Below are positions 10,671-18,955 of a stretch of DNA of 31,594 nucleotides, piece by piece. The notes under the pieces are model-generated. The model did no database searches. It worked only from the letters and a program-made list of their open reading frames with translations, and was not told the DNA's origin. This stretch comes from a virus. How positions within the stretch are numbered: the stretch's first letter is position 1; the number at the start of each line of letters is the position of its first letter. The position numbers and the translations under genes were made by a program. The stretch covers positions 1 to 31,594 of the IMG/VR virus record IMGVR_UViG_3300035034_000510; one strand, written 5' to 3'.

Positions 10671-11711
10671 CTAGGATATTGCATTTGTTAGCAGCTCTTT
10701 CCCTTTATCTACCGCGGCCTCTTTTATATCCAGCCCCCCTGTTGACTTGGCTTTGTCTTGACCTAACGTATCTTGTATAAACGTACCCGCATCTGCGGCC
10801 GCTGTTCTACGACGTTCTTCCTGCGTATCCATCCGACCCGCTATATCTAATCCTGCGTTCAACGCACCCGTTGGTGCACTACCCGGTAACAGTGCCGCAC
10901 CAGCTGCCAGAGTTTTCGTCTTCTTGTCTTGACCTGACTCTAAACCTTGGAGGTATGCTGACTGCGCATCACTCGTAATCTCTAAACCTGCACGGCGCCT
11001 ATCAGCAGCAGACAAACCTCGACCGCCTTCACGCATTTTTGCTTCCCTATCAGCGCCACGCATCTGAACGCCACCTGCTATTTGCACATCACGCTGAGCT
11101 TTCAAACCTACTTGTTCTGGATCAACAGCGCGCCCTGACTGAATAACTTCCTGAGCCAAGGTCATCTTCTGATCGAATAGTTTAGCATCGTTTGATCGGA
11201 GGTTATCCAAATCACCCGACAGTGCTTCCATCAGTTTCCGCTCCTCATCAGAGAGGCCATCACCCGCCATAGCTGCACCACCTAAGTGGGAGCCTGCGCG
11301 CATTATTAGATTCGCTATGTACTTGGGGTCTTTCATTTTGGCTGTGATGTCACCCGTCATACCACTCGCATAACCCTTAGCTTTTTCCACAATCGAATCA
11401 AAAAAACCCGCACCTTCCTCCGCTGTTGGACCACCAGGTTGGCCACCGGTAAACATTGACATAATGCCACCGCCAACTTTCGACAATCCCGCCTTACCGG
11501 CGGCACCTATTGTCTTAGCCCCCGTTGCCACGGTGTTAAAGAAACCGCCACCTGCTGCACCCGACATGCCCATTGCCCCGACTGCATATGGCGCTGCAAA
11601 TAAAGCTGCTGCCTTCCATACGTCAGGGTTCTTAACTGCACGTTCCGCCTCATTGGCTATACTCTTACGTGTATCGTTTAAATCCGATGCCTGTTTTCTT
11701 ACGAAACCCAT
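10671..11711 (-). CDS. Probable internal virion protein with Gly/Ala hydrophobic N-terminus
   Basis: A 346-residue protein. After a short charged start, residues about 35-92 are Gly/Ala/Met/Phe rich and hydrophobic, enough for membrane insertion; most of the rest is helical and charged, with an Arg-rich patch around 225-245. The N-terminus overlaps the end of the oxygenase/GNAT gene by 13 bases, indicating translational coupling rather than an independent strong ribosome site. Together with the 553- and 2728-residue neighbours it looks like a set of ejected proteins that could build a channel through the host envelope, as T7-type core proteins do. No sequence-level family match is claimed. 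Confidence 0.8.
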   Translation of the reverse strand: MGFVRKQASDLNDTRKSIANEAERAVKNPDVWKAAALFAAPYAVGAMGMSGAAGGGFFNTVATGAKTIGAAGKAGLSKVGGGIMSMFTGGQPGGPTAEEGAGFFDSIVEKAKGYASGMTGDITAKMKDPKYIANLIMRAGSHLGGAAMAGDGLSDEERKLMEALSGDLDNLRSNDAKLFDQKMTLAQEVIQSGRAVDPEQVGLKAQRDVQIAGGVQMRGADREAKMREGGRGLSAADRRRAGLEITSDAQSAYLQGLESGQDKKTKTLAAGAALLPGSAPTGALNAGLDIAGRMDTQEERRRTAAADAGTFIQDTLGQDKAKSTGGLDIKEAAVDKGKELLTNAIS

Positions 11712-12640
11712 TGCTCATACCCCATTGCCATTTTATGCTCACCACCAACAAACTCTGTCTCTTCCATACCACACTTCAGTGAGAACCCAAATACATTCTC
11801 ATACTCTTTCGGTATCGAAGCAATAACTCTATTGGCACCTAGGATATCAAATGCATACCCTAATGCTTCCATCGCTAACTCATATGCAATATGCCTGAAC
11901 TCTGGAACTATGTTCACATGAATCTCCCAGTCATCACCTTCAGGATGTAATATTATTACAGCCCCTTGGTTAATCAGGTAGTGGTGGTCATCATCAATAG
12001 GCAATTTAAAACTACCATCTTTACCACCAATACTCTCCCATATTGCAGGATGTTCAAGTACATGCATGATTGCTTCTGCGTCTGTTGTACGTTGTAACAG
12101 TGATGGATCAAAGAAACATATTAATAGTTCCCTAGCATCTTCACCCTTACCGTGACCCATAATAGGTTCACCCCTATGCATAAGAGATGCGTCATACACT
12201 ACAGCTTTGTTCGGTCGAAGTGCCTCGAAATGATATATGTCCCAAGCTTTGTAATCGTTCTTATCTCTATCCCACTCGGCTGCATATAATGGATCGTTTG
12301 CAATCATACCCGTTTCTGCATGGCGTACAAAAGAAGTACCACCCTTGCCTTGCTTGTACACGATACAAGTGAAAGCACCCATATTCATATCTGTATGTGC
12401 TTGGTAGGGCTCAACATTACCCTCCTCAAACCTACGTAAAAGTGTTTTGTTTGGGGCAATCGTGAAACCAACTTGTTCCATAATTGCACGATACAAATCA
12501 CTCTTAACTTCCCTAGGTAGGTCATCGCATACTGCTGGGTACACAGCACCATCTAGGTTCTCCACTTCACTGAAGTTACCTCGGAACGCTTGTAACGCAC
12601 CAAAGTCCTTCAGGAAGTTTTCTGCCACTATTACACTCAT
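11699..12640 (-). CDS. 2OG-Fe(II) oxygenase fused to GNAT-like domain
   Basis: A 313-residue two-domain protein. Residues about 1-185 look like a 2-oxoglutarate/Fe(II) dioxygenase of prolyl-4-hydroxylase type: iron ligands H82 and D84 in an AHTDMN motif, the distal H155 in SLMHRGEP, and R170 in ARELLICFF as the 2OG-binding arginine at the usual spacing after H155. Residues about 222-300 resemble a GNAT acyltransferase core: a beta strand into VPEFR, a helix, a strand ANRVIASIP and the terminal helix leading to KCGMEE. The acetyl-CoA loop (normally R/Q-x-x-G-x-G/A) reads RHIAYE, so this half may be degenerate. The gene overlaps the upstream virion gene by 4 bases (ATGA) and the downstream one by 13. 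Substrate is unknown; a virion protein or a host component is possible. Confidence 0.8.
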   Translation of the reverse strand: MSVIVAENFLKDFGALQAFRGNFSEVENLDGAVYPAVCDDLPREVKSDLYRAIMEQVGFTIAPNKTLLRRFEEGNVEPYQAHTDMNMGAFTCIVYKQGKGGTSFVRHAETGMIANDPLYAAEWDRDKNDYKAWDIYHFEALRPNKAVVYDASLMHRGEPIMGHGKGEDARELLICFFDPSLLQRTTDAEAIMHVLEHPAIWESIGGKDGSFKLPIDDDHHYLINQGAVIILHPEGDDWEIHVNIVPEFRHIAYELAMEALGYAFDILGANRVIASIPKEYENVFGFSLKCGMEETEFVGGEHKMAMGYEQWVS

Positions 12641-13464
12641 GCTTGACGGTCTGGATCATATTTACTAATCATGTTGTCAAAGAACTCTTTGCCCTTCGAC
12701 TTCACAATATGCGCTGGGATTACGTACTCACCTCGCGACACATTGATCGGGATGCTATCGCTAGTACCTGTGCCCGGTCCCACTACATGACCACCCTCTG
12801 CAGCATTGTCCATGGGTTTAACATAACCACCTTTAGCAAAATCCTGTATCTGGTCTTCCACAGGAGCACCGCCTGCAGCTGCTGGTTCCGCACTACCTGA
12901 CCTTATCTTGTCCTTATCCTGCCACGCTAGGTAAAGCACGATAGCTGTGAATATAAATTCTGGATCATACTCTGGAGGTAAATCACTGGCACCCATTGCT
13001 GTTAGCCGCTGTAACATTTTCGGATACATATCAGGGTTACGTGCAACGACGATCGCCATCTTGCCACCCTGCATTAACATCTCTTCCGTCATCTCACCCA
13101 TTTCAAGAGCGTCTTCTGCGGCCTTCAACATCTTCTCTGCCATGGCGGGTTGCTCACGAATCATACGCTTAGCCTCACCCTCTAAATCTTCACCACTCAC
13201 AGGTGCTTGAGGTTGACCACCGGGTACCGCTAAACCTGCACCACCTTCAGGGCCGAGACCTGCATCTACCTCTGGAACTCCACCTGCTGCGGGGTCTACT
13301 ATCCCACCCTCAGCAAAACCTGCGACGGCTTGTGTATCTAGTCCACCTTGTTGTGGTGCCGCTGGAGCTGCCGCTGGAGCTGCCGCTGGAGCTGGTGCAT
13401 CCTCAAATGCAAAATCAAATAAACTATCAATGGATCCTGGTAAATCTTCAGATGGAGTTTTCAT
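12637..13464 (-). CDS. Virion structural protein with GPGTGTSDSIP motif
   Basis: A 275-residue protein. The N-terminus (about residues 22-40) is an Ala/Pro tract from a 12-bp repeat. A helical Met/Glu-rich middle follows (about 95-190). The C-terminus carries FAKGGYV (209-215), GPGTGTSDSIP (229-239) and GEYVIPAHIV (245-254); a second FAEGGIV copy lies at 50-56. The combination of a GGxV turn, a GPGTGTSDSIP stretch and GEYVIPA is familiar from phage virion proteins and from tape-measure C-termini, but its role is not settled. AGAGGAAT precedes the ATG. It is the first gene of a coupled set with the oxygenase/GNAT gene. A minor head or tail component is the best reading. Confidence 0.8.
   Translation of the reverse strand: MKTPSEDLPGSIDSLFDFAFEDAPAPAAAPAAAPAAPQQGGLDTQAVAGFAEGGIVDPAAGGVPEVDAGLGPEGGAGLAVPGGQPQAPVSGEDLEGEAKRMIREQPAMAEKMLKAAEDALEMGEMTEEMLMQGGKMAIVVARNPDMYPKMLQRLTAMGASDLPPEYDPEFIFTAIVLYLAWQDKDKIRSGSAEPAAAGGAPVEDQIQDFAKGGYVKPMDNAAEGGHVVGPGTGTSDSIPINVSRGEYVIPAHIVKSKGKEFFDNMISKYDPDRQA
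13358..13393. repeat. 12-bp tandem repeat (x3)
   Basis: Three perfect copies of GCCGCTGGAGCT (plus-strand orientation) encode the Ala/Pro tract at about residues 24-36 of the 275-residue virion protein. Slippage would change tract length in frame. Confidence 0.9.
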
Positions 13465-13465
13465 G

Positions 13466-13834
13466 TTATTCCTCTCGTGCCTTTAGCTGTAAAATCAGCG
13501 AGTTCAGATAGGTTAATAATACTGTGTTATCTGCGCGTAATATATCAACATCTTCCTGCAGTTCTTTAAAATCAGCTAGTGTGGGTACAGTTACATCCCC
13601 ACTTGCTAGTACAGTCGATGCACTTAAAATCCCTACACCTTCCTGACCTCTCTTTAATGCTGATAGTTTAGGTTCTGGTGCCTTTAGTAATCTAATATCT
13701 GAACGTAATATAGCAGCATCACCTTGTCGCTGCCCCATTAGAATTTCTAAATTGTACTTTACTTTTTCAAACCAGTCTAAGTCCTCTACTGCTTTACTTG
13801 CGGGAGGACCTGGTATGTTACGGAACTTACTCAT
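13466..13834 (-). CDS. Small coiled-coil protein, probable virion or assembly factor
   Basis: A 122-residue protein of unknown family. Its last third (about residues 85-120) is a leucine-rich heptad-like helix, and an earlier helix (about 18-55) contains regularly spaced Leu/Ile. No membrane segment or Cys cluster. Its start overlaps the stop of the 789-residue tail gene (ATGA), so it is translationally coupled to it, and it ends one base before the next gene's start. An oligomeric accessory of the tail or of the neighbouring virion protein is an inference from position. Confidence 0.75.
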   Translation of the reverse strand: MSKFRNIPGPPASKAVEDLDWFEKVKYNLEILMGQRQGDAAILRSDIRLLKAPEPKLSALKRGQEGVGILSASTVLASGDVTVPTLADFKELQEDVDILRADNTVLLTYLNSLILQLKAREE

Positions 13835-16200
13835 ATCTGTCTAAGACCTATTGGTGTTTCTGCTAAGTGGATGGCGCGCACTCGTATGGAACCTGTTACG
13901 GATACTTCATACGTATCAGTACGGTAACCTGTTGGCAACCTGAATATTTCGCTGTCCGTTAGTATCCTCTCGAAAACTAATTCCTTGTTTGCCCATAACC
14001 TAAATATAACCTGGGTTGTTAATCCGCCATTAGCCGATTGGTATAAGAAATCTAAGTATGGATCCCCTGCCCACATGCCACCGTTAAACAAGTACGTATT
14101 GTAACCCCCTAGCGATGTGTTTATATCGGGGACAATACCTATTGCATTTAGTTCCGCAATGGTGGCCGCGTTGCCAGCTATAATATCATCGTTGTAATCA
14201 TCAAATGCATCACCAAATTCGGTGCTGTCATAGTCAGCTACAACTCGAGCTGCACCAAGATTTATATAGGTTGGGATTATGAATACTTTTGATTTCCAAT
14301 CCATAACTCCAAACGGGTAATCATTACTATCCCACTCAAAGATTGTCTGTGAGTTCTTGCCTATGATGTATGCTGAGTTGTCTAGCTTGTCCACCCATAT
14401 TGAATCGAAGGATGTAGGCACATCAACGTAGACACCTTCTGTATCATCAGAGCGTTCATAAATAAACGCACCTGTTCTGTATGAAGCTAGGTATCTATTC
14501 TGGTACGAATCAGCCACGATCCTAGTATAGTCAACCTCGTTCTCCCATGTATCCCAGTCATGGATTAACTTCGTTATTGTATGTATCCCAGTATTAGGTG
14601 AATACATTACCAGACCACTATGGCTGGCATACACAACTCCGTAATCCATTGCTACTACTGATCGCTTCGATACGCATGGGAATAAAGCATCTATGCGACT
14701 ATGTGACATAGCGTCTGGGAATCCACCATCAACTCGGTAGGGGTATGACTCCGTGAGTACAATGATCGTACCCATCACAACAGCGACGGCAACAATATCA
14801 TACTCAAATGTAATGCGGTTTCTCTCGGGCCATGCATGCAGTTCCATGGGTTCTGATAGCAAAAGCTGATTACCTATGAAACCACAAGCAATGTTATTTG
14901 GCCCCATTACTAATCCACGCATGCCATCTGGTGGCGCATCGTACTCGGCACTCGATAATGTAAATAATAAGTTACGGCTCTCGAAGTCATCAATGAAGTC
15001 GTAGTTAACATCACCCCAGTATCGAGCTGGTTCCGTTAGGAGTTCCGCAACATCATGGTACAAAGTACCTGTAACATCTGCAGTATCAGCTACATCTACC
15101 CCTGCGTTAGCGTACTTAAATGTATACCGGTCAATAACCTCAGTAACAATCCCACCCGTAATATCGAACGTAGCAATAGTACATCCTGCTAACTTAAATC
15201 TATCATCAGTAATTAAATTGTGGGGGTCTATTGTCTGAACCCTAGCTATACCCGCTGTCCTACTAACCACTGACGATGTGCTCGGGAAATATAAATCCTT
15301 AAGCCTGAAATAATCAGAACCGTTTGCAGTTACTACTGAGCGGTATAAACGTATACCCGCAACGAAGTAATCTACGCCTGGTCCTGCTGAGGGTAAACCC
15401 CCAACAGTAACTGTCTGACCCTCACGCATGTAGTCATCATCAGAAGCTAACGATGGAACTGACTCTTCACCGAATGCCGATACCCAAGTGTATACGTATG
15501 AACGTATAGTATTCCCACCTGCTAAATTAACCTTACCATTTCCGTTTGCTGCGAATGTTATTGCATCGCCACGACTGAAATAATTTATCTCGTCGGGACC
15601 TAGTACAGTGATTTCCATGTTCTCTGTATTGAGCCCTGCTGCTGCTCCTATGAAACCCGTTACTGATACGATGTTACCATCACGTAAATTATGGTTAGCA
15701 CTAAATCTTAGCCGAGCCTCACTAGCACCATCGCGCCCTGCGAATGTTGTCGTTAGTTCCGAGAAGGGTGTGATATTCGTAGTAGGCTTAAGTGTAGGTA
15801 GTGGCAGACCTAATCGATAGGAATTACTCGGGTATGGCTCAGCACCACTGACAGCTAACTCCAACCAACTCTGGCGGGGGTACTCATCACCAGTGTAGAA
15901 AAACCTACGATCCAGGGTGAACGCTGAATTTTTATCATCAATGTCCGACCGGAGTACCACATCAACATCAACTCCCCACGACAACCAGTAGAACGATCCA
16001 CTCGCGTCGCGCATGCCAAATATAGTCTCAACCGTGATAGGTGAACCGACAGTGTATTCTGCTCTGGGTATTCTGTAGGGGACTAAATCACCTGAGTATA
16101 GTTTCAGGTTATTAGCTACCTGTGCTTTTGACTCGGGCAATAATTCCGGGGACGTACGTGGAGTCTTCCCTTGGAATTTATCTATCTTAATAGCAGCCAT
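13831..16200 (-). CDS. Large beta-rich tail protein (nozzle-like)
   Basis: A 789-residue protein. The N-terminus has a pattern AQVANNLKLYSGDLVPYR (about residues 27-44), an 'x-N-x-x-L-x-x-G-x-L-x-P' arrangement typical of large podovirus tail proteins such as tail-tubular/nozzle proteins. The rest is predominantly short beta strands with many Asp, Gly, Tyr and Thr, as in beta-propeller or OB-fold nozzle proteins, and has no membrane segment. AGGAGTAGCT precedes the ATG. It follows the endolysin gene by 12 bases. Role: probably the distal tail tube or nozzle. A baseplate-like structural protein is the alternative. The class is likely; the exact homologue is not claimed. Confidence 0.75.
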   Translation of the reverse strand: MAAIKIDKFQGKTPRTSPELLPESKAQVANNLKLYSGDLVPYRIPRAEYTVGSPITVETIFGMRDASGSFYWLSWGVDVDVVLRSDIDDKNSAFTLDRRFFYTGDEYPRQSWLELAVSGAEPYPSNSYRLGLPLPTLKPTTNITPFSELTTTFAGRDGASEARLRFSANHNLRDGNIVSVTGFIGAAAGLNTENMEITVLGPDEINYFSRGDAITFAANGNGKVNLAGGNTIRSYVYTWVSAFGEESVPSLASDDDYMREGQTVTVGGLPSAGPGVDYFVAGIRLYRSVVTANGSDYFRLKDLYFPSTSSVVSRTAGIARVQTIDPHNLITDDRFKLAGCTIATFDITGGIVTEVIDRYTFKYANAGVDVADTADVTGTLYHDVAELLTEPARYWGDVNYDFIDDFESRNLLFTLSSAEYDAPPDGMRGLVMGPNNIACGFIGNQLLLSEPMELHAWPERNRITFEYDIVAVAVVMGTIIVLTESYPYRVDGGFPDAMSHSRIDALFPCVSKRSVVAMDYGVVYASHSGLVMYSPNTGIHTITKLIHDWDTWENEVDYTRIVADSYQNRYLASYRTGAFIYERSDDTEGVYVDVPTSFDSIWVDKLDNSAYIIGKNSQTIFEWDSNDYPFGVMDWKSKVFIIPTYINLGAARVVADYDSTEFGDAFDDYNDDIIAGNAATIAELNAIGIVPDINTSLGGYNTYLFNGGMWAGDPYLDFLYQSANGGLTTQVIFRLWANKELVFERILTDSEIFRLPTGYRTDTYEVSVTGSIRVRAIHLAETPIGLRQI

Positions 16201-16212
16201 AGCTACTCCTGA

Positions 16213-16593
16213 TTAGTAGCTCCAGACGTTAGGGCGAGGTGATGCCCGGACTGTATCTAAATGCACGAACCTATTCTTAACGGCACCTTTCATATTCACA
16301 CCAATACCAGTGAATCCCATAGCAAACGCAAGCTTCATAATCGCGTGTGCCGATTGGCCAGTGGCGTGTATATCCGATGCGTAACCTGATGCGTGAGAAC
16401 CCGGCTTCGATTTTTTTGCCTCAATCGGATGGTTAGGGCAACGATACCCTGAAGTAACTGTCATCGACTTGCCATATGCAGTACGCAAAGCTTGTAGTTT
16501 ATCCATGAACGATTTCTTCACACCTGTTTTACCACAGCATGAACACTTGAACTCGGACTCAGAAAAATTAGGGTAGTCATTCCAATTAAGCAT
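16213..16593 (-). CDS. Endolysin, M15-type D-Ala-D-Ala carboxypeptidase
   Basis: A 126-residue protein with the zinc-peptidase M15 signature: SHASGYASD gives H67 and D74, and FVHLD gives H111, the three usual zinc ligands. The region TSGYRCPNHP (about 47-56) is the conserved substrate-groove segment. Length matches single-domain phage M15 endolysins that cut peptidoglycan cross-links. A Cys cluster near the N-terminus (C17, C19, C20) is also common in this family. No signal peptide or membrane segment, so export should depend on the holin. The ATG overlaps the stop of the upstream holin-like gene (TAATG), which couples the lysis genes. Confidence 0.93.
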   Translation of the reverse strand: MLNWNDYPNFSESEFKCSCCGKTGVKKSFMDKLQALRTAYGKSMTVTSGYRCPNHPIEAKKSKPGSHASGYASDIHATGQSAHAIMKLAFAMGFTGIGVNMKGAVKNRFVHLDTVRASPRPNVWSY

Positions 16594-16844
16594 TATAGGT
16601 TCTCCAATTTCTTACGTCGTCGATCAATTTCTAGGTTATCTAATTCTGTTTTGCGAATCTCAGCACGTATGTTCACAACGATTAGTGTTACAGACAAAAC
16701 TATACCAACTAGGATACCCACGTTACCAATGTTCTGGGGGATCCAATCAAACACTGTTGCCAAGCTAGTGGCTACTGTACCGGCTGCTGCTACAGCTCCT
16801 GTTCGATCATCATGCATTACTTGTACTACCTGCTGCTTAACCAT
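16593..16844 (-). CDS. Small holin-like membrane protein
   Basis: An 83-residue protein with one clear membrane segment (about residues 39-59, NVGILVGIVLSVTLIVV), a weaker Ala-rich hydrophobic stretch (15-32) and a strongly charged C-terminal tail (60-83). This layout is that of small class II-type holins. The gene sits directly before the endolysin (1-base overlap) and overlaps the end of the upstream holin-family gene by 8 bases. It probably forms the membrane lesion that releases the endolysin. An antiholin role is also possible because a second holin-like gene is adjacent. Confidence 0.8.
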   Translation of the reverse strand: MVKQQVVQVMHDDRTGAVAAAGTVATSLATVFDWIPQNIGNVGILVGIVLSVTLIVVNIRAEIRKTELDNLEIDRRRKKLENL

Positions 16845-17172
16845 GAATAATACCTATCCCCAAGTAATGGGTACAATTTTTATAAATAATGCCCACGAAT
16901 GTAAGCATGGTCACTGGCCGCCAGTTCTTGGCGATGATGGACTCGCTTTTGGCCTCTGCTGTGATGACGGATGACTGCGCTTCCAGCAGTTGCTTTTCCA
17001 AGTCCATTTGTTTGCCGAGCAGGCCAATATGTCCCTTGGTCACCTCATTCTGCATCGATACCAGAGCGTTCTTGAGTTGCAGCTTTTCCTCTGTTGAGGT
17101 GTGCACATCATCAATGAGCTTGGTGGCTGGTTCAAAGATACCGGATACAAATTCCATGGCTTGAGCGAACAT
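16837..17172 (-). CDS. Holin of 3TM type, apparently C-terminally truncated
   Basis: A 111-residue protein. Residues about 50-95 match the typical run of the 3TM holin family: a charged helix, a VITAEAKSES segment and the NWRPVTMLTF core (N83-P86). Family members normally continue through further membrane helices; here the protein ends about 19 residues after the core in an unusual segment (YKNCTHYLGIGIIHG). A very strong ribosome site (AAGGAGG) precedes the ATG. Codon use in its first 85 codons is GC-rich with many CTG codons, unlike the late genes around it; the last codons return to local style. It may be a truncated or hybrid holin whose pore function has passed to the next gene, or an antiholin. 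Confidence 0.8.
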   Translation of the reverse strand: MFAQAMEFVSGIFEPATKLIDDVHTSTEEKLQLKNALVSMQNEVTKGHIGLLGKQMDLEKQLLEAQSSVITAEAKSESIIAKNWRPVTMLTFVGIIYKNCTHYLGIGIIHG

Positions 17173-17232
17173 ATTATTGCCTCCTTTTGGGGTGTTTAAA
17201 TTGGTTTTAAAATCAGCTTATGCATTTCTGTA

Positions 17233-18444
17233 TTACAACTTCACAAAAAGTGGGAATCGATTGTTTCTTGGGCGACCCTCGGAACCATCGTTTGGAATAC
17301 CGTGCGCGTGTATACCATCGTAATAGCCGGTCTCGTGCACAGGTGGCCTGCCAGTTCCAGGGTCTGCAGTCAAATTGCCAATCGCTCCATCTTGCGAAGG
17401 GTCATAAAATAGTCGGTTGCCAAAAGCTGCGGTTAGCCCAGTTACACCCCCGTGATTGTGTGCTTTGTTTTGATCGTCTTGATATTCACCCAAGTTGACT
17501 GGGTCAGAATTCTCCATTGCGCGCAGAAAACGATTTACTGCTGGCATGCGTATGGTCTTGCCTGAATCCCAATCGGCCTCGGCACTGGCTCCACGTACAC
17601 CGCCACTGATTTCAGCAACCGTGTTTTCCATCACCCATAAAAGCCCGTACAAGTCTCTGTAGGTACCACCTTCGTGAGTCGCGCTGCTGTCTTCTCCGCC
17701 CAGATAGTAAGAGTGGTCCACGCGCAGCCAACCAAAGGGTTCATCCAGCCGCATCATAAATTGCAGTGAACCAGGTGGTGGGCCGGTGCCAGAGGGATTT
17801 ACGAGTACCCACTTATCAAGTAACTCAGAGAAGGCAAATATCTTCTTCGCATTACCACCACCTGTATCACCGGCTACCAACAACTGGTCGTCGTTCTTAA
17901 CAATGTCTTTAACCGGGAGTCCATCAACCTGAAGCGTTGGAGTATCTATGTCATTTGCATCATGGGATACTTCTACAATAATTACTAAGTCCTTTGTTAA
18001 GGAGCCGAAGGGAGGTACTGAGTTAACAACGAGTACGTTCTTAGTGCTCGACGCATGCACAACTGCACTTCTGATATTGCTACTTACGGCGATTGACGCT
18101 GACGCTAATGCATTAGCTTCTGACGCTGCTGCGTTCACTGAGTTTTCTAAATATAAATCTACAACAGTAGCTGCAGTAACACGCTGCTCAATTCTGTCTG
18201 TACTCGTGTAGGGTCTAGCTGTAGTACCCTCGGCACCACGCTCAACTGTAAGATCATTAATAGCAATAGATGTAACCTTAACAATCTCAATAAGGTTACT
18301 CGAGTTAACAAGAGTGCCATAAAAATAATCACCCACTCCTAGGGTCGGGAATAGCGACGCATCTAATACTGATATTGTTGTATCAACATCAGAAATACTA
18401 CCTGATAACTGACCCCAAGCTTGGTTGTTTATCTTGATTCCCAT
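17233..18444 (-). CDS. Tail fibre with collar-type C-terminal domain
   Basis: A 403-residue fibre. The N-terminal part (about 1-200) has beta and Val/Thr/Ala-rich stretches typical of an attachment region and shaft. From about residue 222 (PPPGSLQ) the protein looks like phage tail-collar fibres: GSLQFMM, GGTYRDLYGLLW, TIRMPAVNRFLRAME and a closing His-rich HNHGG / HAHGIPNDG region, which can bind metal in related tips. It should be a receptor-binding fibre. The ATG directly follows the stop of the upstream 150-residue gene (TAA-GT-ATG). GC content rises near residue 210 to the end of the gene, which suggests that the receptor-binding half was acquired by recombination. Confidence 0.85.
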   Translation of the reverse strand: MGIKINNQAWGQLSGSISDVDTTISVLDASLFPTLGVGDYFYGTLVNSSNLIEIVKVTSIAINDLTVERGAEGTTARPYTSTDRIEQRVTAATVVDLYLENSVNAAASEANALASASIAVSSNIRSAVVHASSTKNVLVVNSVPPFGSLTKDLVIIVEVSHDANDIDTPTLQVDGLPVKDIVKNDDQLLVAGDTGGGNAKKIFAFSELLDKWVLVNPSGTGPPPGSLQFMMRLDEPFGWLRVDHSYYLGGEDSSATHEGGTYRDLYGLLWVMENTVAEISGGVRGASAEADWDSGKTIRMPAVNRFLRAMENSDPVNLGEYQDDQNKAHNHGGVTGLTAAFGNRLFYDPSQDGAIGNLTADPGTGRPPVHETGYYDGIHAHGIPNDGSEGRPRNNRFPLFVKL

Positions 18445-18446
18445 AC

Positions 18447-18899
18447 TTATACACCGTCGTCTTCAAACGTAACAATCCACGTAACTTCTACTGTATCCAA
18501 CGCGCCTTTGTTAATCACAGGGAATACTAACCTGTTCAGTAACGTACCTGCTACACCTGCGTTTAGTATACCTGATTCCGTAATTGCCCCTGTCCCTATA
18601 CCCGGGCCAAACGAAGCTTCGTAAGTAACATCATTAGCAACCGCTGCGACTGAACTCAATGCTTCCCGAGCCAACTCGTTATCTAATGCTACATCCGCAG
18701 GAACTACTGCAGTGGCACCACTACCTATTGCTATATGAGACATCACCGGATCAGCAGCACCGACTGCACGAGAAGCAAGGAAGGCTAACCCTGTGTCAAC
18801 AATATCGTTCTTCTGGATAAATGAAAGTATTACCTCACCAAGATGATCTCTTAGCACAAGGCGAAATATACCCGTTATTTTTAGTTTCTGCTTATTCAT
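18447..18899 (-). CDS. Probable fibre or baseplate-associated protein
   Basis: A 150-residue protein. It has an IAIGSGATAVVPADVALDNE segment (about residues 57-76) and a GAITESGI segment (about 101-110); this 'GSGTTA-x-x-x-D-x-x-L' then 'TE-G-I-F/L' arrangement is common in tail-fibre-associated phage proteins. The rest is beta-rich, without membrane segments. The ATG is preceded by AGGAGATAGAG, a strong site, and the gene runs directly into the collar-type fibre gene. A fibre attachment, shaft or chaperone role is inferred. Confidence 0.75.
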   Translation of the reverse strand: MNKQKLKITGIFRLVLRDHLGEVILSFIQKNDIVDTGLAFLASRAVGAADPVMSHIAIGSGATAVVPADVALDNELAREALSSVAAVANDVTYEASFGPGIGTGAITESGILNAGVAGTLLNRLVFPVINKGALDTVEVTWIVTFEDDGV

Positions 18900-18955
18900 A
18901 ATACTCTATCTCCTAATGGCGTTAGCATAATTCTCATACAACTAAAACGCAACGA

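Noticed and set aside
17233-18444. Diversity-generating retroelement at the fibre C-terminus
   Set aside because: No reverse transcriptase, template repeat or adenine-biased variable repeat was seen.
18860-18940. Peptide TPLGDRVL resembling a GroES N-terminus before the 150-residue gene
   Set aside because: The resemblance comes largely from the ribosome binding site AGGAGATAG being read as codons; nothing after it continues the GroES pattern.
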